Notes: generated by a model from the sequence alone, not told the origin. A DNA stretch of 64,000 nt from Solirubrobacteraceae bacterium (GCA_024711025.1 JANJTP010000028.1:1-64000), one strand, 5' to 3'. Positions 45,427 through 55,216 are shown, counted from the first letter of the stretch. Made by a program: numbers and translations.

Positions 45427-47784
45427 ATGAGCAAGCGGTTCGGGGGCAAGATCAACGTCGACATCCGGGACTCGGTGCCGGATTGGTCGCCGTTCGAGCC
45501 GGCGAAGGCACCTGACGGAGCCCCGAGCGTGATCTACGCGGTGCTCGACGACGTCGGTTTCGCGGCGATAAGCTGCTACGGCGGGCCGATCGAGACGCCG
45601 AACATCGACCGCATCGCCGGCGAAGGCGTGCGCTACACGCAGTGGCACACGACGGCGCTGTGCTCCCCGACCCGTTCGTGCTTGCTGACCGGGCGCAACC
45701 ACACGCGCAACAGCATGGCGTGCATCACCGAGGCGGCGAGCGGGTTCCCGAACGCCAGCGGCGTGATCCCGCCGGAGAACGGCCAGATCCAGGAGATCCT
45801 CGCCGAGCGGGGCTGGAACACGTACATGGTCGGCAAGTGGCATCTGTGTCCGGAGGCCGAGATGAATCTCGCGTCGACGCGGCGCAACTGGCCGACCGGC
45901 CGTGGCTTTGAGCGCTTCTACGGGTTCTTGGGCGCCGAGACCAACCAGTGGTATCCCGAGCTCGTGTACGACGGCCATCCGGTCGAGCCGCCGCGCACGC
46001 CCAAGGAGGGCTACCACTTCAGCGTGGACATCACCGACAAGGCGCTCGAGTTCATCAAGGACGCCAAGGTCCTCGCGCCCGACAAGCCGTTCTTCCTCTA
46101 CTACGCGCCGGGCGCCTGTCACGCCCCGCACCACGCCCCCAAGGAATGGATCGACCGCTTCAAGGGCCGCTTCGACATGGGCTACGAGGCGATGCGCAAG
46201 CAGACACTGGCGCGCCAGAAGGAGATGGGCCTCGTCCCGCCCGACACGGAGCTACCGCCGCTGAACCCGATCGGCACGCCCGAGACGCGGACGGGACCGA
46301 ACGGCGAGCCGTTCCCCGCGCTCGACGTGACGCGCCCATGGGACTCGCTGTCGGTCGACGAGCGGCGCCTGTTCAGCCGGATGGCCGAGGTCTACGCGGG
46401 CTTCCTCGCGCATGTCGACGCGCAGATCGGGCGGCTGCTGGACTACCTCGAGGAGACCGGCCAGCGCGAGAACACGATGGTGATCCTGGTGTCCGACAAC
46501 GGCGCCAGCGGCGAGGGCGGCCCCGACGGATCGGTCAACGAGAACTTGTTCGCCAACGGGATCCCGGACAACATCGAGCAGAACCTGGCGATGCTCGACG
46601 AGCTCGGCGGCCCGAAGACCTATAACCACTACCCGAACGGCTGGGCGATGGCGTTCAACACGCCGTTCAAGATGTGGAAGCGCTACGAGTTCAACGGCGG
46701 CACGTCGGACCCGTGCATCATCTCGATGCCGAAGGAGATCGTCGCGGGCGGCGAGCTCCGCGAGCAGTACCACCACGCCATCGACCTCGTCCCGACCGTC
46801 CTCGACGTGCTCGGCGTGGAGCCTCCCGAGACCATCGCGGGCCACGTGCAGAGTCCCTTCGACGGCGTGAGCATGCGCTACAGCTTCGACGCCGCGGCGC
46901 TGCCCAGCGCCCGCGAGACGCAGTTCTACTCGATGCTCGGCTCGCGCAGCATCTGGCACGCCGGCTGGAAAGCCGTCTCCACCCACCCGACCCTGAGCGG
47001 CTGGAGCAACTTCGGCAAGGACACGTGGGAGCTCTACCACACCGAGGTCGACCGCTCGGAGATGCACGACCTCGCGGCCCAGGAACCCGACCGCCTGCGC
47101 GAGCTGATCATGCTCTGGTACGCGGAGGCCGGCGCCAACGGCGCGTTCCCGCTCGACGACCGCTCGGCGCTGGAGATCATCCTCACCCCGCGGCCGGTGC
47201 TCTCGGCGCCACGCGAACGCTACGTCTACTACCCCGACCTCGCCGACGTTCCCGAATCGCAGTCGGTCAACATCCGCAACCGCTCCTACGCCGTCGCTGC
47301 GCTGGTCGACATCCCCGAGGACGGGGCCGAGGGCGTGCTGTTCGCGCACGGCTCGCGCTTCGGCGGCCACGCCCTCTACGTCAAGGACAACCGGCTGCAC
47401 TACGTCAACAGCTTCGTCGGCAGCATCGAGCAGAAGATCGTCGCCGACCAGGAGCTGCCGACCGGCGACAAGCTGATCCTGTCCGCCGCCTTCGAGAAGG
47501 AGGGGGAGGACCCGCCGCACGTCGCGGTCGGCACGCTCTCGCTCTACCACGGCGACGTGAAGGTCGGCGAGGGTCGCATCCGCACGCAGCCCGGCAAGTA
47601 CTCGCTCGCCGGCGACGGGCTGTGCGTCGGGCGCGACAGCAGCGACCCCGTCACCGCCGACTACCCGGGCTCGGCTCCGTGGGCGTTCACCGGCGGCACC
47701 ATCAACCGCGTCGCCATCGACGTAAGCGGCGAGCCGTTCGTCGACCTCGAGCGCGAAGCCGTCGCCATGATGTCGCGCGAGTAG
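45427..47784 (+). CDS. arylsulfatase (Cys-type formylglycine sulfatase)
   Basis: MSKRFGGKINVDIRDSVPDWSPFEPAKAPDGAPSVIYAVLDDVGFAAISCYGGPIETPNIDRIAGEG...HTTALCSPTRSCLLTGRNHTRN; CxPxR FGly motif. Confidence 0.94.
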   Translation: MSKRFGGKINVDIRDSVPDWSPFEPAKAPDGAPSVIYAVLDDVGFAAISCYGGPIETPNIDRIAGEGVRYTQWHTTALCSPTRSCLLTGRNHTRNSMACITEAASGFPNASGVIPPENGQIQEILAERGWNTYMVGKWHLCPEAEMNLASTRRNWPTGRGFERFYGFLGAETNQWYPELVYDGHPVEPPRTPKEGYHFSVDITDKALEFIKDAKVLAPDKPFFLYYAPGACHAPHHAPKEWIDRFKGRFDMGYEAMRKQTLARQKEMGLVPPDTELPPLNPIGTPETRTGPNGEPFPALDVTRPWDSLSVDERRLFSRMAEVYAGFLAHVDAQIGRLLDYLEETGQRENTMVILVSDNGASGEGGPDGSVNENLFANGIPDNIEQNLAMLDELGGPKTYNHYPNGWAMAFNTPFKMWKRYEFNGGTSDPCIISMPKEIVAGGELREQYHHAIDLVPTVLDVLGVEPPETIAGHVQSPFDGVSMRYSFDAAALPSARETQFYSMLGSRSIWHAGWKAVSTHPTLSGWSNFGKDTWELYHTEVDRSEMHDLAAQEPDRLRELIMLWYAEAGANGAFPLDDRSALEIILTPRPVLSAPRERYVYYPDLADVPESQSVNIRNRSYAVAALVDIPEDGAEGVLFAHGSRFGGHALYVKDNRLHYVNSFVGSIEQKIVADQELPTGDKLILSAAFEKEGEDPPHVAVGTLSLYHGDVKVGEGRIRTQPGKYSLAGDGLCVGRDSSDPVTADYPGSAPWAFTGGTINRVAIDVSGEPFVDLEREAVAMMSRE

Positions 47785-47826
47785 GAGGCAGACTCGTGGC
47801 CACGACCGATAACGCCGTCGGCGGGC

Positions 47827-47850
47827 CGTGCCGCACCGATAGTCGGCACG
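47827..47850. promoter_or_regulatory. inverted repeat CGTGCCG-N10-CGGCACG upstream of GH15 gene
   Basis: CGTGCCGcaccgatagtCGGCACG between the sulfatase stop (47784) and GH15 start (47900). Confidence 0.35.
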
Positions 47851-47899
47851 TGGGTCTCGTCGGAGCCTGGTCTGGGTTTCGAGGGAAGGACGGCACCGA

Positions 47900-49684
47900 A
47901 TGCTGATCGAGGACTACGGCCTGATCGGCGACCTCCAGAGCGGCGCGCTCGTCGGTCGCAACGGCGCGATCGACTGGCTGTGCCTACCGCGCTTCGATTC
48001 GGCGTCCTGCTTCGCGGCGCTGCTCGGAGACCGAAGCCACGGCCGGTGGCTCGTGGCGCCCGCCGGTGAGATCCGCGCGATCGCGCGTCGCTATCGGCCA
48101 GGGACGCTGGTCCTCGAAACCGACTTCGACACGCCGGAGGGCGCTGTCCGGCTGATCGACTTCATGCCGCTGCGCGGTGATGGCCCGCCCCGCGTGATGA
48201 GGGTCGTCCAGGGTCTGCGTGGGCGAGTTCGGATGCGAATGGAGCTCGCGCTGCGCCCGGACTACGCGACGATCCACCCGTGGGTCGAGGGCGCGGCGGA
48301 CGGGGTGATCGCCACCGCCGGCCCGGATGCGTTCCGCCTGAGCACGCCGCTGGCGGTGGTCCTCGAAAACGGCACTGCACGGGCGGAGTTCGACGCGATC
48401 GAGGGTGCGCGTGAGCGGATGACGTTGACCTGGCACCTGTCTTATGAGGCCACACCGCCGGTGGAGGACGCCGACTCGGCGCTGGCCCGGACCGAGGCGT
48501 GGTGGCGAGAGTGGAGCGGCCGCTGTCGATACGAGGGTCCGTACCGCGACCAAGTGCTCACCTCGCTGATCGCGCTGAAGGCGATGACCTCGCAGACGAC
48601 GGGCGCGATCGTGGCGGCGCCGACGACCTCGTTGCCCGAGGAGATCGGCGGTGTGCGCAACTGGGACTACCGCTATTGCTGGCTGCGGGACTCCGTCCTG
48701 GCGCTCGAGGCGCTGCTCGACGCCGGCTACATCGAGGAGTCGCTCGCCTTCCGTGACTTCCTGCTGCGCGTCGGCACAGGCGATCCGAGAGCGGTCCAGA
48801 TCATGTACGGCATCGGCGGCGAGCGGCGCCTGACCGAGTTCGAGCTGCCGGAGCTGCCGGGCTACGAGGGCTCGGCGCCCGTCCGGGTCGGCAACGCGGC
48901 ATCCGAGCAGTTCCAGCTCGACGTCTACGGCGAAGTCGTCGCCGTGATGTTCCTCGGCGCCGAGCGACTCGGCCAGATCGACCCGGGCCTTTGGCCGCGC
49001 TGGAGGACGATCATCGAGCACGTCGAGACGATCTGGCGTCAGCCCGACGACGGGATCTGGGAGGCCCGCGGCCCACGGCGCCACTACACCTACTCGAAGG
49101 TCATGGCGTGGGTCGTCCTCGACCGCGCCGTGCGCCTCGCCGAGCGGTTCGACCTCGAGGCGCCGATCGACCGCTGGACTCGGACCCGCGACGAGATCCA
49201 CGCCGAAGTCTGCGAACGCGGCTATGACCCGGCACGCCGGACGTTCACGCAGTACTACGGCTCCAAGGAACTCGACGCGAGCGTCCTGAACCTCCCGATC
49301 GTGGGGTTCCTGCCCGGCGACGACGAGCGAATCACCGGGACGATCGACGCCGTCCGGCGCGAGCTCGGTCGCGACGGCTTCGTCTCACGCTACTCGACCG
49401 CCGAGACCGACGACGGACTGCCCGGAGACGAGGGCCAGTTCCTGGCCTGCTCGTTCTGGCTGGTCAACGCGCTCGCACGCAACAGCCGCGTCGAGGAGGC
49501 ACGCACATTGTTCGAGCGGCTGACCGGCGTGGCGAACGACCTCGGCCTGCTCGCCGAGGAGTACGACGTCACGCGCCGGCGCCAGGTCGGCAACTTCCCT
49601 CAGGCGTTCAGCCACCTCACACTCGTTCTCGCCGCGCGCCAGATCGCCCACGCCGAAGCGCACGCGCCCGTGGCGGCCCCCTGA
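47900..49684 (+). CDS. glycoside hydrolase family 15 protein (glucoamylase/trehalase type)
   Basis: MLIEDYGLIGDLQSGALVGRNGAIDWLCLPRFDSASCFAALLGDRSHGRWLVAP...GGVRNWDYRYCWLRDSVLALEALLDAGY. Confidence 0.95.
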   Translation: MLIEDYGLIGDLQSGALVGRNGAIDWLCLPRFDSASCFAALLGDRSHGRWLVAPAGEIRAIARRYRPGTLVLETDFDTPEGAVRLIDFMPLRGDGPPRVMRVVQGLRGRVRMRMELALRPDYATIHPWVEGAADGVIATAGPDAFRLSTPLAVVLENGTARAEFDAIEGARERMTLTWHLSYEATPPVEDADSALARTEAWWREWSGRCRYEGPYRDQVLTSLIALKAMTSQTTGAIVAAPTTSLPEEIGGVRNWDYRYCWLRDSVLALEALLDAGYIEESLAFRDFLLRVGTGDPRAVQIMYGIGGERRLTEFELPELPGYEGSAPVRVGNAASEQFQLDVYGEVVAVMFLGAERLGQIDPGLWPRWRTIIEHVETIWRQPDDGIWEARGPRRHYTYSKVMAWVVLDRAVRLAERFDLEAPIDRWTRTRDEIHAEVCERGYDPARRTFTQYYGSKELDASVLNLPIVGFLPGDDERITGTIDAVRRELGRDGFVSRYSTAETDDGLPGDEGQFLACSFWLVNALARNSRVEEARTLFERLTGVANDLGLLAEEYDVTRRRQVGNFPQAFSHLTLVLAARQIAHAEAHAPVAAP

Positions 49685-49695
49685 CTCGCAACGGC

Positions 49696-51159
49696 GTGAG
49701 CGCAAGACCCACAGACGCGTCGCCGGCTACCGCGAACTGGGTCGAGTCCCCGCGTGCGTTCCTGGCTCCGCTCGCGCTTGCGCAGTTCATCTGCAGCTTC
49801 GCGGGCTCGAACATGAACGTGATGATCAACGACATCAGCCACGACCTGCACACGGATGTGAAGGGCGTGCAGACCACGATCACGCTGTTCCTGCTGATCA
49901 TGGCGGTGTTGATGATCCCCTGCAGCAAGCTCACCGACCGCTGGGGGCGCAGGCGATGCTTGATCGGAGGCCTCTCGCTCTACGGCATCGGCACCGTGCT
50001 GAGCGCGATCGCTCCCGGGCTGGGTGTGCTGATCCTCGGCAACTCGATCTTCCAGGGCGTCGGCACCGCGTTCTTGATCCCGCCGGTCTACATCCTGACG
50101 ACGATGGCGTTCACCTCGGTCGAGTCGCGAGCCAAGGCGTTCGGGCTGATCAGCGGAATGGGGGGCGTCGGCGCCGCGGCCGGACCCCTGATCGGTGGCC
50201 TGATCACATCGGGGATCAGCTGGCGAGCCGCCTTTGTCTTCCAGGCCGCGGTGGTCGGCACGATCATCCTCCTCAGCCGGCGGGTCACCGATCCGGTGGC
50301 GCCCGACCCTGAGCGCCCCTTCGACGCGATCGGAGCGGCATTGTCGGGGGCCGGGATGTTCTTCGTGGTGTTCGGGATCCTCCAGGCCGGTCACGACGAC
50401 ACGCTGCTGGTGGTCTCGCTGGCGGTCGGCGTGTCGCTGCTCGCCGGCTTCTTCCTCTCGATCCGGTCGCGCGAGCACGCCGGGAAGGAGCCGCTGCTAT
50501 CCATGAGCCTGTTTCGCAACCGCGTCTCCAACCTCGGCCTCGCCACCCAGAACCTCCAATGGCTGCTGCTGATGGGTACGTCTTTTGTCGTCTCGGTCTT
50601 CCTCCAGACCGAACGCCATTACGACGCGATCAAGACCGGCGTGATCTTCACCGCAGCGACGCTCGGCATCCTGGCTTCCTCGCTTGCCGCGGAGAGACTC
50701 GCGAGCAAGTACATGCAGAAGAGCCTGATCGCAGCCGGCTTCACCGTCGCCGCGGTGGGGATCGGACTTCTGCTCGGCCTTGTCAAAGTCGCGTCGTCGA
50801 GCGCCTGGGCGTTCGCGCCCGGGCTGCTGCTGATCGGCCTCGGCCTCGGCGTCATGCTGACACCTTCGGTCAACCTCGTTCAGGGCGCCTTCCCGGAGGA
50901 GAAGCAGGGTGAGATCTCTGGGCTCTCGCGCAGCATCTCCAACCTCGGCTCGTCCTTCGGTACCGCGATCGCCGGCACGATCCTGGTCTCCGACCTCGCT
51001 TCGGGAAACGGCACCTATGTCGCCGCGATGATCGTCCTCGCCGCCGCCGCCCTCGTAGGCCTCGGCTTGTCGCTCCGGCTGCCTGCCGATCCTCTCCGCA
51101 CCGCCGATCCCGGCCATTCACCCCCGGCGCCGTCGGGGAGTGCGCTCGGCCCCGCCTGA
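49696..51159 (+). CDS. MFS transporter (DHA2-like)
   Basis: LAQFICSFAGSNMNVMINDISHDLHTDVKGVQTTITLFLLIMAVLMIPCSKLTDRWGRRRCLIGGLSLYGIGTVLSAIAPGL; about 14 TM helices. Confidence 0.93.
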   Translation: MSARPTDASPATANWVESPRAFLAPLALAQFICSFAGSNMNVMINDISHDLHTDVKGVQTTITLFLLIMAVLMIPCSKLTDRWGRRRCLIGGLSLYGIGTVLSAIAPGLGVLILGNSIFQGVGTAFLIPPVYILTTMAFTSVESRAKAFGLISGMGGVGAAAGPLIGGLITSGISWRAAFVFQAAVVGTIILLSRRVTDPVAPDPERPFDAIGAALSGAGMFFVVFGILQAGHDDTLLVVSLAVGVSLLAGFFLSIRSREHAGKEPLLSMSLFRNRVSNLGLATQNLQWLLLMGTSFVVSVFLQTERHYDAIKTGVIFTAATLGILASSLAAERLASKYMQKSLIAAGFTVAAVGIGLLLGLVKVASSSAWAFAPGLLLIGLGLGVMLTPSVNLVQGAFPEEKQGEISGLSRSISNLGSSFGTAIAGTILVSDLASGNGTYVAAMIVLAAAALVGLGLSLRLPADPLRTADPGHSPPAPSGSALGPA

Positions 51160-51251
51160 ACGCGCAGCAGAGGGCGCGGGCCGGGGCGCCTAACGCGACC
51201 GATCCCATCAGCCGGCCTGACCAGGTACGCCGTCGCGTATAACTGCCGGTC

Positions 51252-51656
51252 GTGACCGCTTCCGAGAACATCACGAAGAGGATCGATGAGCTGGGGGACT
51301 GGCGGGGCGAGACGCTCGCCTGGGTTCGCCGGCTCATCCACGAGGCGGATCCCGACATCCAGGAGGAATGGAAGTGGGCGAAGGCGTCCTCTCCCGGGAC
51401 TCCGGTCTGGTCGCACGACGGCATCGTCTGCACGGGCGAGTCGTACAAGCAGGTCGTGAAGCTCACCTTCGCCCGCGGCGCCTCCCTCCAGGACTCTCAG
51501 AGGCTGTTCAACTCCAGCCTCGAAGGGAACACGCGCCGAGCCATCGACATTCGCGAAGGCGAGAGGCTCGACGAGACCGCGTTCAAGGAGCTGATCCGGT
51601 CCGCGGTGGCCGCCAACTCCGCGGCCCGAGCGCGGCGCACAGCCCCGAAGAGGTAG
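51252..51656 (+). CDS. DUF1801 domain-containing protein
   Basis: RIDELGDWRGETLAWVRRLIHEADPDIQEEWKWAKASSPGTPVWSHDGIVCTGESYKQVVKLTFARGASLQD. Confidence 0.88.
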   Translation: MTASENITKRIDELGDWRGETLAWVRRLIHEADPDIQEEWKWAKASSPGTPVWSHDGIVCTGESYKQVVKLTFARGASLQDSQRLFNSSLEGNTRRAIDIREGERLDETAFKELIRSAVAANSAARARRTAPKR

Positions 51657-51889
51657 CGACGCCACTCGCGCTCTTCCCGCCGGCGGTCGCCGTAGGACCA
51701 ACGCTTATGGGGGTGACACAGACCGCAGCATGCGCGGTGGCAACCGAGGTACCGCTGCTCATCGTCGAGCCGGCCGCGGACGAGATCGGCGTCGTCCGCG
51801 CAACGGAGCAGGCGGACGATACGAAGCCGCTTCGCGATGATGCGGTCGGTGTGAAAGCGCCGGCGGGCGGCGCTGGGACGGGACGACAT
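51497..51889 (-). CDS. small Cys-rich (zinc-ribbon-like) hypothetical protein
   Basis: MSSRPSAARRRFHTDRIIAKRLRIVRLLRCADDADLVRGRLDDEQRYLGCHRACCGLCHPHKRWSYG...; strong SD GAAGGAG 5 nt before ATG. The 3' part overlaps DUF1801 antisense. Confidence 0.5.
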   Translation of the reverse strand: MSSRPSAARRRFHTDRIIAKRLRIVRLLRCADDADLVRGRLDDEQRYLGCHRACCGLCHPHKRWSYGDRRREEREWRRYLFGAVRRARAAELAATADRISSLNAVSSSLSPSRMSMARRVFPSRLELNSL

Positions 51890-51908
51890 GACGCTCCTTC
51901 ACGAGGAC

Positions 51909-51932
51909 GCCCACCGGCCCGAGCCGGTGGGC
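51909..51932 (-). other. 10-bp perfect hairpin (GCCCACCGGC-tcgg-GCCGGTGGGC) in 5' leader of the small Cys-rich ORF
   Basis: Perfect inverted repeat with 4-nt loop, 20 bp upstream of the ATG at 51889. Confidence 0.5.
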
Positions 51933-51945
51933 TACGTTGTGAATT

Positions 51946-51994
51946 CCGCGCCCGTTCGCATCACCGGCGACAGTAGCGTCCGCGCCCGTTCGCA
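51946..51994. repeat. 15-bp exact direct repeat CCGCGCCCGTTCGCA, 34-bp period
   Basis: Copies at 51946-51960 and 51980-51994 in the intergenic region. Confidence 0.7.
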
Positions 51995-52094
51995 GCTACC
52001 CGCGCGGGAGTCAGGCCACAAGCTCGCTTCAGGCGTCCCGTTGGCTCGCCGATGAGGAGATCGTGGTGCGCGCACGCAGCACCTCCACCCCGCT

Positions 52095-52655
52095 ATGCCG
52101 GTAAGTCGCCCCAAGCAGCTGTTGGGACTCGCGCTCATCGCGGTTGCGCTGTTGTGGCCAGTCGTGGGCGACCGCCTCCAGGCGGCGCTCACGCCAAACC
52201 GCGGAGGCTGCCCGCACAGCGGCGACCTCCCCGACCGATCCAAGGCCGCGCAGGCTCGCGCGGCGGTGCTGTGTCTGCTGAACCGCCGGCGCGCCGCCCA
52301 CGGACTGCCAGCGCTGGTCGAGGACGCGCGCCTGCAGGCGGCCGCGCAGGCACATGCCGAGGACATGGGAGCGCGCAGCTTCTACGCGCACCGCAGTCCC
52401 GATGGCGTGATACCCGACCGGCGCATCCGCGCCGCGGGCTACCACGGCCGTATGACGGGCGAGAACATCCACTGGGGCGTCGGCCTCAACGCCACGCCGG
52501 CGCGCATCGTTGATGACTGGATGAACAGCCCCGGCCACCGCGCGAACATCCTCCGCGCCGGCTTCACTCGGGTCGGCACCGGCATCGGCTACGACGCCCC
52601 CGAACCGCTGCGCCCCGGCCGCGCCGGCGTCTACGTCAACAACTTCGGGGGCTGA
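52095..52655 (+). CDS. CAP/SCP domain extracellular protein
   Basis: VLCLLNRRRAAHGLPALVEDARLQAAAQAHAEDMGARSFYAHRSPDGVIPDRRIRAAGYHGRMTGENIHWG...VDDWMNSPGHRANILRAGFTRVGTGIGYD. Confidence 0.92.
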   Translation: MPVSRPKQLLGLALIAVALLWPVVGDRLQAALTPNRGGCPHSGDLPDRSKAAQARAAVLCLLNRRRAAHGLPALVEDARLQAAAQAHAEDMGARSFYAHRSPDGVIPDRRIRAAGYHGRMTGENIHWGVGLNATPARIVDDWMNSPGHRANILRAGFTRVGTGIGYDAPEPLRPGRAGVYVNNFGG

Positions 52656-52662
52656 GGCAGGA

Positions 52663-52694
52663 GAGTACGGCTGTCGCACCCGGCAGCCGTACTC
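52663..52694 (+). terminator. strong hairpin terminator after CAP gene
   Basis: GAGTACGGCTG-N10-CAGCCGTACTC, perfect 11-bp stem starting 7 bp after the stop. Confidence 0.7.
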
Positions 52695-52878
52695 CCCCGA
52701 CGACCACATCACCGTCAGGACGCAACTCGCCCAGACTCCGCCGACCGCAAGCTCGCGCTCCACGAGCTGACCTTGCAGAAGTCCAAGTACGTCGATTCAT
52801 CGACGCGCCTGAGGCGCAACTTCGTACTGGTCGACATCGTCGTGCAGGGGCGCCTGCGCGCAGCCGGCGGCGCCCGCG

Positions 52879-53121
52879 CTACACGCTGGTGGTGATGGCG
52901 ACCGCATCGAGCAGGTCGGGCCCGATCTGCTCTTGCAGCCAGCTCAGATGTTTCACGTCCTTGTCGGTGGCCAGGGGACGGAGCTTGACCTCCATCGCGA
53001 CCACGCGTCCGTCACCACGCTCGACGATGAGGTCGATCTCATGCTCGCTGGCGAAGCTCGTCGTCGACGACGCGACGGTGGTAGCCGAGCACGGGCGGCA
53101 CACTCGACGCCTACAAGTCAT
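52879..53121 (-). pseudogene. remnant of DUF4143-type AAA ATPase C-terminus
   Basis: SEHEIDLIVERGDGRVVAMEVKLRPLATDKDVKHLSWLQEQIGPDLLDAVAITTS resembles the nuclease-like C-terminus of DUF4143 proteins; no intact upstream ATPase domain in any frame. Confidence 0.6.
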
Positions 53122-53366
53122 CAGCCCGCTGCGCTACAGATCCTCGGCCGACAGGACGACGGTTTCTCGGCCGTCAAGGTTACGTGCCCTCCATGCGGCC
53201 AGGAAGCCCGCAACGGATTAGGCCGCCCGCGGACGGCGCGTCAGGTCAGGCAGACCTCCTCGGCCTCGACCTCGGCGTCGGCGTCGACCTCGGCGTGAGC
53301 GTCTCGGAGCGGAATGACCCGCCGCGGCCCTTGCCCAACCCCGGCAGCCCTCTCGCCCGCACCCGG

Positions 53367-54053
53367 TCAGCCTGCCTCCCGGTCGTGCGTGGCCCGCGAG
53401 CGGACGTCGTCGTCCAACAGGCCCGTCTGGTAGGCGAGGACGACCGCCTGCACCCGATCGCGGAGGCCCAGCTTCTGCAGGATGTGCGTGATGTGGGTCT
53501 TGACGGTGGTGCCGCTGATGTAGAGCTCTCCGGCGATCTCCGCGTTGGACAGGCCCTGCGCGACGAGCCGCAGGATCTCCCGCTCCCGAGCGGTGAGCTC
53601 GCCCCACTCCTTGGGCGGTGCGGGGCGCGGAAGGCTCACGAACCGCTCGATCACCCGCTTGGTGATCGCGGGGGAGAGCAGCGCCTCGCCGGCGGCGACC
53701 GTTCGGACCGCCGCGATCAGCTGCTCCGCCGGGTCGTCCTTGAGCACGAAGCCGCTGGCGCCGGCGCGCAGTGCCTCGTAGACGTACTCGTCGAGGTCGA
53801 ACGTCGTGAGGATCAGGACGCGCGCAGCGTCACCGGCGGCGAGGATGCGCCGCGTCGCCTCCAGCCCGTCGAGCTCCGGCATGCGGATGTCCATCAGCAC
53901 GACCGTGGGGTGGAACCGCGCCGCCTGGCTCACCGCCTCGATCCCGTTGCTCGCCTCGGCGACCACCTCGATGCCCTGCTCGCCCGCCAACAGCATGCGA
54001 AAGCCGGCGCGGACCATCGACTGATCGTCGGCGACGAGGACGCGGATCGTCAT
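53367..54053 (-). CDS. NarL/LuxR-type response regulator
   Basis: MTIRVLVADDQSMVRAGFRMLLAGEQGIEVVAEASNGIEAV...ELTAREREILRLVAQGLSNAEIAGELYISGTTVKTHITHILQKLGLRDRVQAVVLAY. Confidence 0.95.
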   Translation of the reverse strand: MTIRVLVADDQSMVRAGFRMLLAGEQGIEVVAEASNGIEAVSQAARFHPTVVLMDIRMPELDGLEATRRILAAGDAARVLILTTFDLDEYVYEALRAGASGFVLKDDPAEQLIAAVRTVAAGEALLSPAITKRVIERFVSLPRPAPPKEWGELTAREREILRLVAQGLSNAEIAGELYISGTTVKTHITHILQKLGLRDRVQAVVLAYQTGLLDDDVRSRATHDREAG

Positions 54054-55216
54054 GGCCCCTCGCGCGCGAGCGGCAGGCGCGCGCTGAGCACGAACCCACC
54101 CTGGGCCGCGGCTCCCGCGGTCATCTCGCCGCCGTAGATCTTCACACGCTCGCGCACCCCGACGAGGCCGTGGCCGGCGCCGTTGCCGGCCCGGCCGCCA
54201 CTCCCGTCGTCGCGCACCTCGATCAGCAGCTCGTCCGGCCCGTAGCGCACCGTCACGTCGGCGCGACTCGCGCGGGCGTGCTTGAGCGCGTTCGTCAGGC
54301 CCTCCTGGACGATCCGGTAGGCCGAGAGGTCCATTGCCCGGGGCAGCGCAACCGCGGTGCCCTCGATGTGGATCCGCGCGGGCAGGCCGGCGTGGCCGAC
54401 CTCGTCCACCAGGGAGCGAAGGTCGTCGAGGCCCGGCTGGGGTGTCAGGTCGACGTCATCGCCGTCGCGACGCATCGCGCCGAGGAGCCTGCGCATCTCC
54501 GAGAGCGCCGTGCGACCGGCCCGCTCCACGCCCTCGAGCGCGGTGGCGTCCTGCGCGAGTGTCGCGGGAAGCCTGTGCCGAACGGCGCCCACTTGGAGCA
54601 CCATGACGCTCACCGCGTGGGCGACGACGTCGTGCAGCTCGCGCGCGATCCGAGCGCGCTCCTCGGCCACGGCGATGCGCGCCGCCGCCTCGCGCTCGCG
54701 CTCGGCGAGCGTCGCGCGCTCCTCCGCGGCCTCGGCCTGCGCGGCGCGCTCGGACAGCGCGAAGCCGGCGAGCCAGAGAATCGCGAACAGGATCGGGATG
54801 AAGACGACGTCGCCGAGCGCATGGCGCGGATCGTTGTAGACGATGATCGCCGCGCCGCCGAGCACGATGCCCAGCCCGATGCGCGCCTGAGCCCCGTCGC
54901 GGAGGTTGCCGAGCAGGAACGAGGCCGCCATCCCCGCCAAGAAGACGCTGACGGTGAAGACCGGCAGCCGCCCATCGACGAACGAGAGCACCGCGGCCAG
55001 CAGCCAGACCGCGACGGGCGCGGCGAAGGGGAAGCGCCGCCGCGCCAGCAGCGGCAGCACGACGAGGGCGACCGCGGGCGCCGCGAGCCACGCGGCCGTG
55101 CGGGGCTCGCGCGCGGGGTCGTGGCGCAGCGCGACCTCCAGCGCGGCTTCGACCGCCGCGATCACGATCAGAGCGTCGAGCCCGTGCCGACGCGCGAGCG
55201 GCCATGGCCATGTCAC
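54050..55216 (-). CDS. two-component sensor histidine kinase (HisKA_3)
   Basis: EERARIARELHDVVAHAVSVMVLQVGAVRHRLP...YRIVQEGLTNALKHARASRADVTVRYGPDELLIEVRDDGSGG...GHGLVGVRERV; 4-bp overlap with the response regulator. Confidence 0.94.
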   Translation of the reverse strand: MTWPWPLARRHGLDALIVIAAVEAALEVALRHDPAREPRTAAWLAAPAVALVVLPLLARRRFPFAAPVAVWLLAAVLSFVDGRLPVFTVSVFLAGMAASFLLGNLRDGAQARIGLGIVLGGAAIIVYNDPRHALGDVVFIPILFAILWLAGFALSERAAQAEAAEERATLAEREREAAARIAVAEERARIARELHDVVAHAVSVMVLQVGAVRHRLPATLAQDATALEGVERAGRTALSEMRRLLGAMRRDGDDVDLTPQPGLDDLRSLVDEVGHAGLPARIHIEGTAVALPRAMDLSAYRIVQEGLTNALKHARASRADVTVRYGPDELLIEVRDDGSGGRAGNGAGHGLVGVRERVKIYGGEMTAGAAAQGGFVLSARLPLAREGP

